Source: Shewanella basaltis (GTDB lineage Bacteria > Pseudomonadota > Gammaproteobacteria > Enterobacterales > Shewanellaceae). Taken from it: a stretch of 64,000 nt of DNA. The stretch lies in contig NZ_JAKILA010000001.1 in assembly GCF_023283885.1 (NCBI RefSeq), positions 248,001 to 312,000 of the forward strand, read 5' to 3'. Numbering within the stretch: position 1 is the stretch's first letter; every line of letters begins with the position of its first letter. The notes under the pieces were generated by a model. The model did not search any database and had not been told where the DNA came from. It saw only the letters and a program-made list of their open reading frames with translations. Below are positions 17,836 to 27,265 of the stretch, one piece after another. The translations under genes were made by a program, and so were the position numbers.

Positions 17836-19875
17836 TTACGCTGCAATACCACTGTGGCGTAGTAATGCATCTGTGTTTGGCTCTCGGCCCATAAAGCGTT
17901 TAAACAGCTCCATTGGCTCTTCGCTGCCGCCCATTTCAAGAATGTTATTTAAGAAGCTCTTACCGGTTTCTGGGTTAAAGATGCCTTCGTCTTCAAAGCG
18001 AGAAAACGCATCGGCCGATAACACTTCAGCCCATTTATAGCTGTAATAACCTGCGGCATAGCCACCAGCAAAAATATGGGCAAAACCATGCTGGAAGCGG
18101 TTAAAGCTTGGCGGTGTTAATACGGCTATTTGGCTGCGTACTTCGTCTAAAATACCTTGAATATCGACACCTTTTGCAGGGTCAAACTCGTGGTGCATTC
18201 TAAAATCGAACAATGAAAACTCAAGTTGGCGCACCATCATCATGCCTGACTGGAAGTTCTTTGCCGCTAACATTTTGTCGAGTAACGCTTTTGGCAATGG
18301 CTCGCCAGTTTCGTAATGGCCAGAGATCTCTGCTAGGGCCTCTTCTTGCCAGCACCAGTTTTCCATAAATTGACTGGGTAACTCTACCGCATCCCAAGGC
18401 ACACCGTTAATGCCCGACACACCGCCAACATCCACTTTGGTTAGCATGTGGTGAATGCCGTGACCAAACTCGTGGAATAATGTGGTGACCTCATCGTGAG
18501 TAAACAATGCCGGTTTGCCGTCAACCGGGCCATTAAAGTTACAGGTTAAATAAGCCACTGGTTTTTGCAAACCCGAACTCGTCACTCGGCGACCACGGCA
18601 ATCGTCCATCCATGCGCCGCCACGCTTACCGCTGCGGGCATATAAATCTAAATAGAAGCTGCCGCGATGCACGTTGTCGGCGTCAAAAATATCAAAGAAA
18701 CGCACGTCTTTGTGCCAAGTATCAACGCCTTTTTTCTCGTTGATCGTGAGTCCAAATAAGCGATTAACGGTATAAAACAGGCCCGATAACACTTTATCTT
18801 CAGGGAAGTACGGACGCAGGATTTCTTGCGACACTTCGTATTTATGTTGCTGCAGTTTTTCTGCGTAAAAACTTAAGTCCCATGACGCCATTTCGCTAAC
18901 ATCATAGTGCGCTTTCGCAAAGGCGCGTAGTTCAGCCAATTCTGTTGCCGCCTGGCCTTTTGAGCGCTGGCCTAATTCATTTAAAAAGCCTAACACCTGC
19001 TCTGGAGACTCTGCCATTTTGGTCGCCAGTGATTTATGAGCATAGCTGGCAAAACCCAGTAGATTGGCTAATTCATGGCGTAATGCCACAATTTCGTTCA
19101 TGTTGTTGGTGTTATCAAACTCACCCGCATTTGGGCCTTGATCAGAGGCGCGGGTAACAAATGCACGGTAGCACTCTTCACGTAGCTCACGGTTTTCGCT
19201 GTAGGTCATCACAGGTAAATAGGAAGGAAAATCAAGAGTAAACAACCAGCCTTTTTGCTCTTTGGCCTCGGCCATGGCTTTTGCTGCCGCCACTGCCGAC
19301 TCAGGTAAACCCGCTAAGTCGGCTTCGTTGGTAATCAGTTTAGTCCAGGCTTCTGTAGCATCTAATAATTGATTAGAGAAGTTGCTGGTTAACTCAGATA
19401 AACGCTTAACAATCTCGCCGTAACGTGCTTTTTGGCTATCATCTAAACCAATGCCCGACAATTCAAAGTCGAGTAAGCTTTGTTCAATAACCTTTTTTTG
19501 CGCTTGAGTTAACAAGGCAAAGTCAGCTGATTGATGAATTGATTTATAAGCGTCATACAAGCCCTGATGCTGGCCAACAAAAGTGCCGTAATCAGACAGT
19601 AATGGTAAACACGCATCATGAGCATCACGCAGAGCATCGCTGCTGACAACTGAGTTCATGTGCGACACTGGCGACCAAACTTTACTTAATTCGTCGTCTA
19701 CTTCTTCAAGGGGGGCGATAAGGTTATCCCAGGTATATTCGCTGTTGCTGGCTAATAACGTTTCAATGGTGTCGCGACACTTAGCAATGGCTTGCTCAAC
19801 CGCAGGCTGGATGTGTTCTGGTTTAATTTTAGAAAACTCGGGTAACGCTGCGCTATTTTGCAATGGATTGCTCAT
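17836..19875 (-). CDS. prlC: oligopeptidase A (M3 metallopeptidase)
   Basis: 679 residues, matching E. coli OpdA (about 680). Cytoplasmic zinc endopeptidase that degrades short peptides, including cleaved signal peptides. Zinc motif HEFGH is in TLFHEFGHGIHHMLTKVDVG (about residue 468) with the third ligand Glu in VELPSQFMENWCW. C-terminal MGREPNTDALLRHSGI is typical. Single-gene unit, divergent from the small secreted-protein genes. Confidence 0.97.
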   Translation of the reverse strand: MSNPLQNSAALPEFSKIKPEHIQPAVEQAIAKCRDTIETLLASNSEYTWDNLIAPLEEVDDELSKVWSPVSHMNSVVSSDALRDAHDACLPLLSDYGTFVGQHQGLYDAYKSIHQSADFALLTQAQKKVIEQSLLDFELSGIGLDDSQKARYGEIVKRLSELTSNFSNQLLDATEAWTKLITNEADLAGLPESAVAAAKAMAEAKEQKGWLFTLDFPSYLPVMTYSENRELREECYRAFVTRASDQGPNAGEFDNTNNMNEIVALRHELANLLGFASYAHKSLATKMAESPEQVLGFLNELGQRSKGQAATELAELRAFAKAHYDVSEMASWDLSFYAEKLQQHKYEVSQEILRPYFPEDKVLSGLFYTVNRLFGLTINEKKGVDTWHKDVRFFDIFDADNVHRGSFYLDLYARSGKRGGAWMDDCRGRRVTSSGLQKPVAYLTCNFNGPVDGKPALFTHDEVTTLFHEFGHGIHHMLTKVDVGGVSGINGVPWDAVELPSQFMENWCWQEEALAEISGHYETGEPLPKALLDKMLAAKNFQSGMMMVRQLEFSLFDFRMHHEFDPAKGVDIQGILDEVRSQIAVLTPPSFNRFQHGFAHIFAGGYAAGYYSYKWAEVLSADAFSRFEDEGIFNPETGKSFLNNILEMGGSEEPMELFKRFMGREPNTDALLRHSGIAA

Positions 19876-20225
19876 TAAAGATTCCTCTAAATACTGCGTG
19901 TGACATTTATCAATAAGGTCAATTAGCTTATATATTGGGGTAATTTACTGCGTTTTCAAGCTTTGCAGCAATCATGTTTAATACGCAATGGTATAACCCT
20001 ATCTATTTTTACGCCTATCGGATTTACCATCATCAAAAAGTGACGACAACCACAGATTTACTTTACACTTAATTTACCATTTTATTATTGACAGCAAGAT
20101 CTCAAACGAGAGTTGTTATCATTTAATTTGATATTTAAAAGGCTACCATACGCATTATGTAAATCTTTTAGCTCCTTTACTTATACCTCTTATCTAGTAG
20201 AGCGCACTACCTTGGGCTGCAAAAT
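19876..20225. other. intergenic between prlC and OMP-like gene
   Basis: 350 bases holding the divergent promoters. It contains one copy of the 19-base dispersed motif (19978-19996). No gene or clear RNA structure otherwise. Confidence 0.5.
19978..19996 (+). repeat. 19-bp dispersed motif, copy 1
   Basis: TTAATACGCAATGGTATAA. Same sequence inverted at 53662-53680; one-mismatch copy at 21592-21610; looser match at 43327-43345. Confidence 0.7.
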
Positions 20226-20990
20226 ATGAACTTAACTGGGTTAACGACTTGCTGTACCAACAATCTTAATGCTGTGTTTATTTCTTTGCTCGCCACCTTA
20301 AGTCTAGTGGCGGTACACCCCGCCTTTGCTGCAGATGAAACACAAACCAATATTGGTTTACATTGGGGTTGGGAAAACCACTATGTTACCGAGGGTCGTA
20401 ATAACCTTGAGAAAGGCGGTATAGCATGGGCAGCTGCCAGTGTAGAGCGCAATAACATGGTGTTTTTTGCTGTGGTTGGCCGCGCAGACCAAGTGCACTA
20501 CACCGAGTGGAATGCGGGGCTAGAATATACATTGGCACTTCGCGATGACGTTGAAGCAACCTTGGGTTATCAGCGCTTAGAATTTTACGGTGCTGAGCGC
20601 GCTTCAGATAATGAGTTTTTTAGTTCAATGACCTACAGGGGTATTGATTGGCTCGTGCCCGCAGTGAACTACACTTATGCCACCGAAGCCTCTGGCTATT
20701 TTGTCACTTTTAGCGCTCATAGCCCATGGGAAATAAACTCACAACTAACGCTAAGCCCTTATGTACAGCAAGGATTTGATTTTGGTTACAGTAGCGACAC
20801 CCACAACGGTGCTAACCATGTTCAGTTTGGCCTTGAGACACAGTATCAATATCGCGACAACCTTGGCATTTTAGCCCACATTAGCCACAGCATTGCCTTA
20901 GACGACATCAAACAACAAGCTGCTGTTAATAACCAACAAGGGAGCCTAAATGAAACCTATGCTGGCGTCTCTTTAGCGTGGGACTTTTAA
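20226..20990 (+). CDS. putative outer-membrane beta-barrel protein
   Basis: 254 residues. Signal peptide ends at about residue 36 (HPAFAADE). The rest alternates polar and hydrophobic residues in short strands (TNIGLHWGWENHYVTEG, WNAGLEYTLAL, VEATLGYQRLEFYG, VQFGLETQYQY) and ends in VSLAWDF, with the C-terminal Phe usual for outer-membrane barrels. No enzyme motif. I do not recognise the family; a small barrel is inferred. Possibly co-transcribed with the next gene, 80 bases downstream. Confidence 0.65.
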   Translation: MNLTGLTTCCTNNLNAVFISLLATLSLVAVHPAFAADETQTNIGLHWGWENHYVTEGRNNLEKGGIAWAAASVERNNMVFFAVVGRADQVHYTEWNAGLEYTLALRDDVEATLGYQRLEFYGAERASDNEFFSSMTYRGIDWLVPAVNYTYATEASGYFVTFSAHSPWEINSQLTLSPYVQQGFDFGYSSDTHNGANHVQFGLETQYQYRDNLGILAHISHSIALDDIKQQAAVNNQQGSLNETYAGVSLAWDF

Positions 20991-21070
20991 TCCTTTAACG
21001 GCTTTTACTCGCGTTTTGACATTGAGCGACTACACTAACGGGTTAATATTTCACCGCGCAAGGAACGCAC

Positions 21071-21595
21071 ATGCTAACCCGTCTGCAACTAACCGCCACA
21101 TGGTGTTATGTATTGTTACTCGGCCTGTTATGGATAACGCCTACCCCCCTCGCCTCTGAATTTAGCCAGTTAATAGAGGGCACCTCCAATAACCCGACCG
21201 AACTCAATAATGACCATGCACACCATTTACCACAACAATATGCCACCGACAGTCAGGGCAATCACCTCACCCTCCCCACAGAAGACCGCGCAGCCTTAAA
21301 ATACAATGCCGACGACATTTTTATTAAACCTAGCCTGCAACAATATATCGACGACAATAAAGCCGTGGCATCGTCATCACGTCAAGCAAGCACGCCTGTC
21401 GCAGATGACCCCAATTGTCGCTGGCTTCACAGTCGCATAAAACACTTACAAAAAAAGCAAAAACAAGTGCAAAATAGTCGATTTAGTCATTACCAAGATG
21501 AAATCGATATTAGAAAAGATGAGTGGGCCTGCCTAAAGTGCGCCACCAGCGGCCCTAATGACGTTGACCGCGGTGAATGCCAATATAAACGTTAA
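21071..21595 (+). CDS. secreted hypothetical protein, Cys-containing
   Basis: 174 residues. Signal peptide (about 1-29). The middle is low-complexity and hydrophilic. The C-terminal half has a charged helical stretch (RIKHLQKKQKQVQ) and cysteines in DDPNCRWLHSR, ACLKC and RGECQYKR, which could form disulfides. AAGGA ribosome binding site. The stop codon falls inside a copy of the 19-base dispersed motif. Family not recognised. Confidence 0.55.
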   Translation: MLTRLQLTATWCYVLLLGLLWITPTPLASEFSQLIEGTSNNPTELNNDHAHHLPQQYATDSQGNHLTLPTEDRAALKYNADDIFIKPSLQQYIDDNKAVASSSRQASTPVADDPNCRWLHSRIKHLQKKQKQVQNSRFSHYQDEIDIRKDEWACLKCATSGPNDVDRGECQYKR

Positions 21596-21610
21596 TACGC
21601 AATGGCATAA
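21592..21610 (+). repeat. 19-bp dispersed motif, copy 2
   Basis: TTAATACGCAATGGCATAA, one mismatch from copy 1. The TAA at 21593-21595 is the stop codon of the preceding gene. Confidence 0.65.
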
Positions 21611-21693
21611 GCAACTGTTTCCTCAAATAGAACAACTAGATCACAAAGCTAATCCCCCCTACAATGGAAGCATTAACCGCAGTGGAGAACATC

Positions 21694-23049
21694 ATGGCTC
21701 AACATTTTGACTATATCGCGCTTGGCGCAGGCAGTGGCGGCATCGCCTCAGCAAACCGTGCAGCAATGCGTGGCGCAAAAGTATTAATTATTGAAGCAAA
21801 GCACGTTGGCGGCACTTGCGTTAACGTGGGCTGTGTCCCCAAAAAAGTGATGTGGTATGGCGCACATATTGCTGAAGCAATGAACCTTTACGCCAAAGAT
21901 TATGGTTTTGATGTGAGCGTCAACAAATTCGACTGGAATACCTTGGTTAACAGTCGCGAAGCTTATATTGGCCGTATTCATGATGCCTATGGCCGTGGTT
22001 TTGCAAATAATAAAGTTACCCTGCTAAATGGCTATGGCCGCTTTGTAAATAACAACACCATTGAAGTGAATGGCGAACACTACACCGCCGATCACATTGT
22101 GGTAGCGACAGGCGGTGCACCGACCATACCTGATATTCCGGGTGCCGAATACGGTATCGATTCTGACGGTTTCTTTGAACTGCGTGAGCAACCTAAACGT
22201 GTGGCAGTGGTCGGGGCGGGTTATATTGCCGTTGAAGTTGCCGGCGTATTACATGCACTGGGCAGCGAAACGCATTTATTGGTACGCAAACATGCTCCAT
22301 TGCGCAACTTTGACCCTATTTTAGTTGATGGGTTGGTTGAGGCAATGGCTACCGACGGCCCAACATTACACACACATAGCGTGCCAAAGTCAGTGAGCAA
22401 AAATGCTGATGGCAGCTTAACCTTAGCGCTTGAAAACGGTGAAAGCTTAACAATTGATTGCCTGATTTGGGCCATTGGCCGCTCACCTGCTACGGGTAAC
22501 ATTGGCCTTGAAAATACCGATGTACAGCTGGATGCTAAAGGTTATGTGATTACCGACGAGCAACAAAATACAACAGCTAAAGGGGTATACTGTGTTGGCG
22601 ACATTATGGCAGGCGGTGTTGAATTAACCCCTGTAGCCGTAAAAGCCGGTCGTTTATTGTCTGAACGTTTATTTGGCAATATGCCAAATGCCAAAATGGA
22701 CTATAGCTTAATTCCTACCGTGGTTTTTAGTCACCCAGCGATAGGCACTATGGGGTTAACTGAGCCGGAAGCCGTCGAGAAATATGGTAAAGACAACATC
22801 AAGGTTTACACCTCTACCTTTACCTCGATGTACACCGCTGTTACTAGCCATCGCCAAGCATGTAAAATGAAGCTGGTGTGTGCTGGCGATACCGAAGTGG
22901 TTGTGGGTATTCACGGTATCGGTTTTGGTATGGATGAAATACTCCAAGGTTTTGGCGTTGCGATGAAAATGGGCGCAACCAAAGCAGACTTTGACTCGGT
23001 TGTGGCAATCCACCCTACGGGCGCTGAAGAATTCGTCACAATGCGATAA
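21694..23049 (+). CDS. gor: glutathione-disulfide reductase
   Basis: 451 residues from ATG 21694, preferred over an upstream in-frame ATG because GGAG precedes it and [24 protein letters not shown] is the normal N-terminus. NADPH-dependent flavoenzyme reducing glutathione disulfide. FAD motif [10 protein letters not shown]; redox-active disulfide [18 protein letters not shown] motif [22 protein letters not shown]-binding [10 protein letters not shown]-terminal [12 protein letters not shown] supplies the catalytic His-Glu. Cytoplasmic. Single-gene unit. Confidence 0.97.
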   Translation: MAQHFDYIALGAGSGGIASANRAAMRGAKVLIIEAKHVGGTCVNVGCVPKKVMWYGAHIAEAMNLYAKDYGFDVSVNKFDWNTLVNSREAYIGRIHDAYGRGFANNKVTLLNGYGRFVNNNTIEVNGEHYTADHIVVATGGAPTIPDIPGAEYGIDSDGFFELREQPKRVAVVGAGYIAVEVAGVLHALGSETHLLVRKHAPLRNFDPILVDGLVEAMATDGPTLHTHSVPKSVSKNADGSLTLALENGESLTIDCLIWAIGRSPATGNIGLENTDVQLDAKGYVITDEQQNTTAKGVYCVGDIMAGGVELTPVAVKAGRLLSERLFGNMPNAKMDYSLIPTVVFSHPAIGTMGLTEPEAVEKYGKDNIKVYTSTFTSMYTAVTSHRQACKMKLVCAGDTEVVVGIHGIGFGMDEILQGFGVAMKMGATKADFDSVVAIHPTGAEEFVTMR

Positions 23050-23072
23050 AATAAGCAATTAAAAATAAGACT

Positions 23073-23106
23073 AAAAAGCCGTGTTAGGGTTAACACGGCT
23101 TTTTTA
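23073..23106 (+). terminator. gor terminator
   Basis: AAAAAGCCGTGTTA pairs with TAACACGGCTTTTTT. It can also serve the convergent TetR gene. Confidence 0.93.
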
Positions 23107-23136
23107 TTACAGCATATTTGCTAATGCATATCGCGT

Positions 23137-23799
23137 TTATGCACTAAGTGCTTTGCTGCTGTCTTTATCTTGTAACCACAGCAAAAACACTTTAATACTC
23201 GGTGGACGTTTTTGTGAATGCCCCATCAGGTGTGTCATCGCAAAACTATGTTGATAGTACATTTCTGCATCGTTGTAATATTTTTGCGCGTCATCACTAT
23301 TGATCATCGCACCGCGTAAATAATCGCACAATAACTCACTGCGATTAAAACCGCTAACTTCACCTATTTCCATTAATGTTTGTGCATTCCACTGCTTATA
23401 TTGCTCAAGTACACGATTAAAGCGCTCACGATAATATTCACTCGCCTGGGCCAACACCGCCTCGTTAGGCACCACCCTGGCAATGACAAAAGCTTGCTCC
23501 GACAAAATACGATACAAACGTTGGCAGTGATGAAAAATAAACCGTAAATAAGGGTCGCGGTATTGCACGGTATCTTGTTTAGCTTGCATTAACCAGGTGT
23601 GGTAATCGGCACAGGCAACAGCAATAATTAAGTCGGCTTCAGAGGTAAAGTGATTATAGATGGTACCTTTGGATATTTGGCTTGCCTCAACTAAATGCGA
23701 GCGGCACAAATCAAAGGTCTTGTGCCCTTTTAAACAACGTTGCGATACTTCAATTAAGTAGTTTTCACGTTTTTCCCAGCACGTCATATCAAGCTCCAA
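23137..23799 (-). CDS. TetR-family regulator
   Basis: 220 residues; ATG 23799 or the fourth-codon-downstream ATG 23787 could start it. The helix-turn-helix reads FDLCRSHLVEASQISKGTIYNHFTSEADLIIAVA, with the KGTIYNHF recognition helix typical of TetR. The rest is a helical ligand-binding domain. Convergent with gor, divergent from the LysR gene. Target unknown. Confidence 0.85.
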   Translation of the reverse strand: MELDMTCWEKRENYLIEVSQRCLKGHKTFDLCRSHLVEASQISKGTIYNHFTSEADLIIAVACADYHTWLMQAKQDTVQYRDPYLRFIFHHCQRLYRILSEQAFVIARVVPNEAVLAQASEYYRERFNRVLEQYKQWNAQTLMEIGEVSGFNRSELLCDYLRGAMINSDDAQKYYNDAEMYYQHSFAMTHLMGHSQKRPPSIKVFLLWLQDKDSSKALSA

Positions 23800-23896
23800 C
23801 TAAAATCTTTTCAACTTCACAGTTACACCATAGCAAGCTTTTTAGATACGCCATATTGAGTAATACTGATGCCATTATGAACTTTTTCAATAGCCC

Positions 23897-24763
23897 ATGT
23901 TAAAAATTGAATTATTAGAAAGTTTTATTGCTGTTGCTGAATGCGGCAACCTATCAAAAGCTGCCGATAAAATTTGCCGAACCCAATCAACACTGAGCCT
24001 GCAAGTTAAAAAACTTGAAGAAAGTGTTGGGCAAACATTGCTAATAAGAGACAACAAAGGCGTCACCTTAACCGAGTCTGGCGAAACACTGCTTAATTAC
24101 GCCTATAAAATGATCCAGTTAAATTCACAAGCACTGGATGAATTAAAAGAAGGCCAAAACCGTGAAGTCATTCGCCTTGGCGTACCAACCGACTTTATAA
24201 AATGCTACCTAAGCAGCTGCTTATTAGAATTTATACGTGAGTTTACTAACATAGAACTTGTTATCGACACCGATGTGAGCGGTAATCTGTACAAAAAATT
24301 ACACCAAGGCGAATTTGACGTCATTGTTGCAACCCATTGGCAAATACCAACAAATGGCGAGTTGCTGTTTACTCGGCGTTTTAAGTGGGTTGCCGCGCTC
24401 AAAGGCAATGCCCATACGCGCAAGACGATTCCGATGGGATTATATCCAGAAAACTGCCCCATTAGAGCACAAGTATTTGCCAACCATCGGCTGTCGATGC
24501 GGCCGATTAATGTGCTACTGTCGACCCCCTCACCCCAAGCCTTGTGCATGGCTGTCGAAAATGACTTAGTGGTCGCGCCAATAGCCGAATTTAGAATCAC
24601 CGACAAGATGCAGGTGCTTGATCCCATTGAGCATGGTTTACCAACACTGCCCGTGTTTAATGAATCGCTTTACCTCAATCCAGATACACAAACCTACGCC
24701 ACGCTACAGTTGATTAATTTGATCAAAGCCAATGTTGAGCACAAAGGTTATCAACTCGACTAA
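23897..24763 (+). CDS. LysR-family transcriptional regulator
   Basis: 288 residues. N-terminal winged helix-turn-helix LESFIAVAECGNLSKAADKICRTQSTLSLQVKKLEESVGQTLLIRDNKGVTLTESG is canonical LysR. The C-terminal part is the periplasmic-binding-protein-like effector domain. It is divergent from a TetR gene and convergent with the flavocytochrome operon, so it might respond to that enzyme's substrate, though position alone is weak evidence. Confidence 0.92.
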   Translation: MLKIELLESFIAVAECGNLSKAADKICRTQSTLSLQVKKLEESVGQTLLIRDNKGVTLTESGETLLNYAYKMIQLNSQALDELKEGQNREVIRLGVPTDFIKCYLSSCLLEFIREFTNIELVIDTDVSGNLYKKLHQGEFDVIVATHWQIPTNGELLFTRRFKWVAALKGNAHTRKTIPMGLYPENCPIRAQVFANHRLSMRPINVLLSTPSPQALCMAVENDLVVAPIAEFRITDKMQVLDPIEHGLPTLPVFNESLYLNPDTQTYATLQLINLIKANVEHKGYQLD

Positions 24764-24930
24764 CCTTTGCAACTATGTTGTTGCGGCGTCAATACAGCAT
24801 CACACAACCAAACAAAAACGCTAATAACTAAATGTAATGATCACCACTCTAGGTATCAAAAATGGATGGTTGCCGATTTGAGTCGAGCCAGTGTCGTTCA
24901 TTTTAACAGCCGCCAAATCTACAGCACGAA

Positions 24931-24955
24931 AAATGCCAATCATTGATTGGCATTT
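24931..24955. terminator. hairpin between LysR and flavocytochrome genes
   Basis: Perfect 11-base inverted repeat AAATGCCAATC/GATTGGCATTT with loop ATT. It lies in the 295-base convergent gap and has only short A/T flanks. Plausible bidirectional terminator; the rest of the gap shows nothing else. Confidence 0.55.
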
Positions 24956-25058
24956 GGTAACACTGAATAATTTACACCCTAGGGCCTGTTTAAGTAATGG
25001 CCAACAATTTGCTGTAAAAACAACCTTGAAAGATCAACTGGCCCCCAACAAACCAAGT

Positions 25059-25412
25059 CTATTTTTTATGCTTGTCATATTTAAAAGTATGACAGTTGCT
25101 GCATAGCGGCTCTTTGGTTTTATGCTCTGAATGACATTCTTGGCAAGGCAAGTCTTTACCATAGTGAAGATTATCATGTGGGTTTTGCCACTTGTCTTCT
25201 TCGCTTCTAGCCGTTTTCTTTGCCAGTTCATCAACATCATGACACTGTAGACAAGATTGATCCGACGGGAACTGCTTAATGCCATTGTCATGACAGGCTT
25301 TACAGTCTTTACCAATCACCTCTTTATGGTAGTCGCGGATTTCAACCGCTTGTACTGATAAGCTGGTTAATCCAAGTAGTACCAGCCCAAGTATAATATT
25401 AAAATTTTTCAT
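25059..25412 (-). CDS. periplasmic tetrahaem cytochrome c
   Basis: 117 residues with a signal peptide (about 1-22, cleaved after VQA). Four CxxCH haem sites: CKACH, CLQCH, CQECH and CSNCH. Layout matches the haem domain of Shewanella flavocytochrome c / small tetrahaem cytochromes. It is the second gene behind a flavoprotein with a 28-base gap, so the pair resembles a flavocytochrome c split into two chains, where the cytochrome feeds electrons to the flavin subunit for an anaerobic reduction. Confidence 0.9.
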   Translation of the reverse strand: MKNFNIILGLVLLGLTSLSVQAVEIRDYHKEVIGKDCKACHDNGIKQFPSDQSCLQCHDVDELAKKTARSEEDKWQNPHDNLHYGKDLPCQECHSEHKTKEPLCSNCHTFKYDKHKK

Positions 25413-25440
25413 TAATGATTCCTCTTGTTTACTGGTCTAG

Positions 25441-26961
25441 TTAAGCTTTCATGATGCTGCGGGCTGCTGTCATACCCATCACCATACACTCAGGAATTGA
25501 ACAACTACCTAGGCGACTGATGCCATGAATCCCACCACACACTTCACCTGCGGCATATAGGCCAACAATTGGCTTACCGGTAAAGCTGTCTTTTACCTCT
25601 GCTTTTGTATTGATTTGCACACCACCTTGGCAGTAATGCACTTTTGGCCATAAACGAACCACAGTAAACGGGGCTTCAATAGTCTTATTTTTGGCTAGGG
25701 TCATGTCTTTACCAAATTGCGTATCCTTACCCGATTTCACATAGCCGTTATATTCTTCAATTTGAGCTTTTAACGCCGCTAAAGGCACATTAAAGTGTTG
25801 GGCGAGCGCTTCAACGGTATCGAACTTCCAACCCACATTGTACTTAATCACTTTCTCAGTATTGGGGTGAGCTTTAGAATCTTTAAAGCTTGAAATCAAG
25901 ATTGGCGGATAGGGTCTACCTTGCTCATCACGGCAACTTAATTCGGCGTCAGCACGGATTTTACGGTCTGCAATTTCGTTCATAAAACGCTGGCCGGTTA
26001 AACGGTTAATCGCTATTGAATGCGGAAAGTTAAAAATGGCATAGTTAGACACATAACCAAAGCCACCTTCGTCTGGCGATGCCCAGGGACCCGACTGGAT
26101 ATGGGCTAAATGCACAGGCACAGCACCTAGACGAAACATTTCGAACATGCCTTCACCGGTCGCGCCTGGCGCGTTGGTACACCCCACTTCGGCAGTTAAG
26201 GTTGGGTCTTGTGCCATGCGTAAATTAACGTTTTGTGCAAAACCACCTGTTGCCATAATCACACCTTTTTTGGCGCGAATAGTTAACACTTTACCTGGCT
26301 GGTCTTCACCAAAGTGGTAGTTGGTACGCATTTTAACACCTACCACTTCGCCATTTTTACCCACAAGGAAGCCTTCAAATTTTGAACGATTGTGAGTATG
26401 TACGCCGATACGCTTACATTCTTTAAATAAAGGTTGGGTAATACCTGCACCACAACTAACTGATGTTTGGTAAGTTCGTGCGACCGAGTGACCACCTAAT
26501 TGTTGTAAGTATGGGTGGTATTGCGCACCGGCATCTAAGGTCATTTGTAGTGCTTCAACGGCATGAGAAGCAACGTGTCTTAGTAACGCTTCGTCAGCAA
26601 TACCTCGACCAGATAGCAATTGGTCGTTAACCATTCTATCGACGGAGTCTTCTATACCTTCTTTCTTTTGCATTGGCGTACCAGGTGCTGCAAATAAGCC
26701 CCCGTTAATGGCTGAGTTACCGCCAAAGTACGACATTTTTTCAAAAATATGGACATCTTTTGCGCCATGTTTGGTGGCTTCAATTGCGGCCGCTAGACCT
26801 GCAAAGCCAGAACCAATAATAACGATTTCAACTTCTTTGTCCCACTTAACACCGTCAGCCTTTTCAGACACTGCCATTGCCGGTGCTACCATTGCTGCAC
26901 CTGCAGCAATACCAAGCCCTGCAATAAACTTACGGCGCCCCAACAGATCTACATTGCTCAT
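25441..26961 (-). CDS. Tat-exported flavocytochrome c reductase flavin subunit
   Basis: 506 residues. Twin-arginine signal GRRKFIAGLGIAAGAAMVAPAMA at the N-terminus, then FAD-binding VIIGSGFAGLAAAIEA (about 47-62). It belongs to the fumarate/urocanate/acrylate reductase family of periplasmic flavoproteins. Arg in EIADRK and Arg in GIHGISRLG align with the fumarate-reductase carboxylate-binding arginines. The usual HHTMGG motif reads HYCQGG, so the second His is Tyr. This argues for a substrate other than fumarate. Partnered with the tetrahaem cytochrome downstream. Substrate not predictable from sequence alone. Confidence 0.85.
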   Translation of the reverse strand: MSNVDLLGRRKFIAGLGIAAGAAMVAPAMAVSEKADGVKWDKEVEIVIIGSGFAGLAAAIEATKHGAKDVHIFEKMSYFGGNSAINGGLFAAPGTPMQKKEGIEDSVDRMVNDQLLSGRGIADEALLRHVASHAVEALQMTLDAGAQYHPYLQQLGGHSVARTYQTSVSCGAGITQPLFKECKRIGVHTHNRSKFEGFLVGKNGEVVGVKMRTNYHFGEDQPGKVLTIRAKKGVIMATGGFAQNVNLRMAQDPTLTAEVGCTNAPGATGEGMFEMFRLGAVPVHLAHIQSGPWASPDEGGFGYVSNYAIFNFPHSIAINRLTGQRFMNEIADRKIRADAELSCRDEQGRPYPPILISSFKDSKAHPNTEKVIKYNVGWKFDTVEALAQHFNVPLAALKAQIEEYNGYVKSGKDTQFGKDMTLAKNKTIEAPFTVVRLWPKVHYCQGGVQINTKAEVKDSFTGKPIVGLYAAGEVCGGIHGISRLGSCSIPECMVMGMTAARSIMKA

Positions 26962-27180
26962 AGGTCATCACCCCTTTTGTATAATTGACGATTCATCATA
27001 ACGATGGAATCAATTCCAAAATGGGAACTAATGTTAATGTTTGGTGAAAAGACGGCTCAATGCTAACTAATCAATTGTAGGTATTACTTTACGAGAAACT
27101 GTTAACTGGTGACTGTTTTGGAATAAAGTCCAAGTTGTGCGACTGGTTTTTTAGGCTGCAAAACGTTAACATAGTTACCT

Positions 27181-27234
27181 TGAGGACGACCTCAGCCTAA
27201 GCACATCTTTAGGATTTCACCCGGGGACGGCCCC
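27181..27234 (+). promoter_or_regulatory. guanidine-II (mini-ykkC) riboswitch
   Basis: Two small hairpins carry the diagnostic ACGR loops. P1 is TGAGG-ACGA-CCTCA (27181-27194) and P2 is GGGG-ACGG-CCCC (27223-27234). A third hairpin, CCTAA/TTAGG (27196-27213), lies between them. The orientation fits the + strand gene whose AGGAG (27252-27256) follows 18 bases after P2; CTGT/ACAG just downstream could partly cover that site. Known members bind guanidinium and raise expression of guanidine exporters or carboxylases. None of those follows here. Confidence 0.85.
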
Positions 27235-27265
27235 ATCTGTTCAGTTTCAGACAGGAGCCATCACC

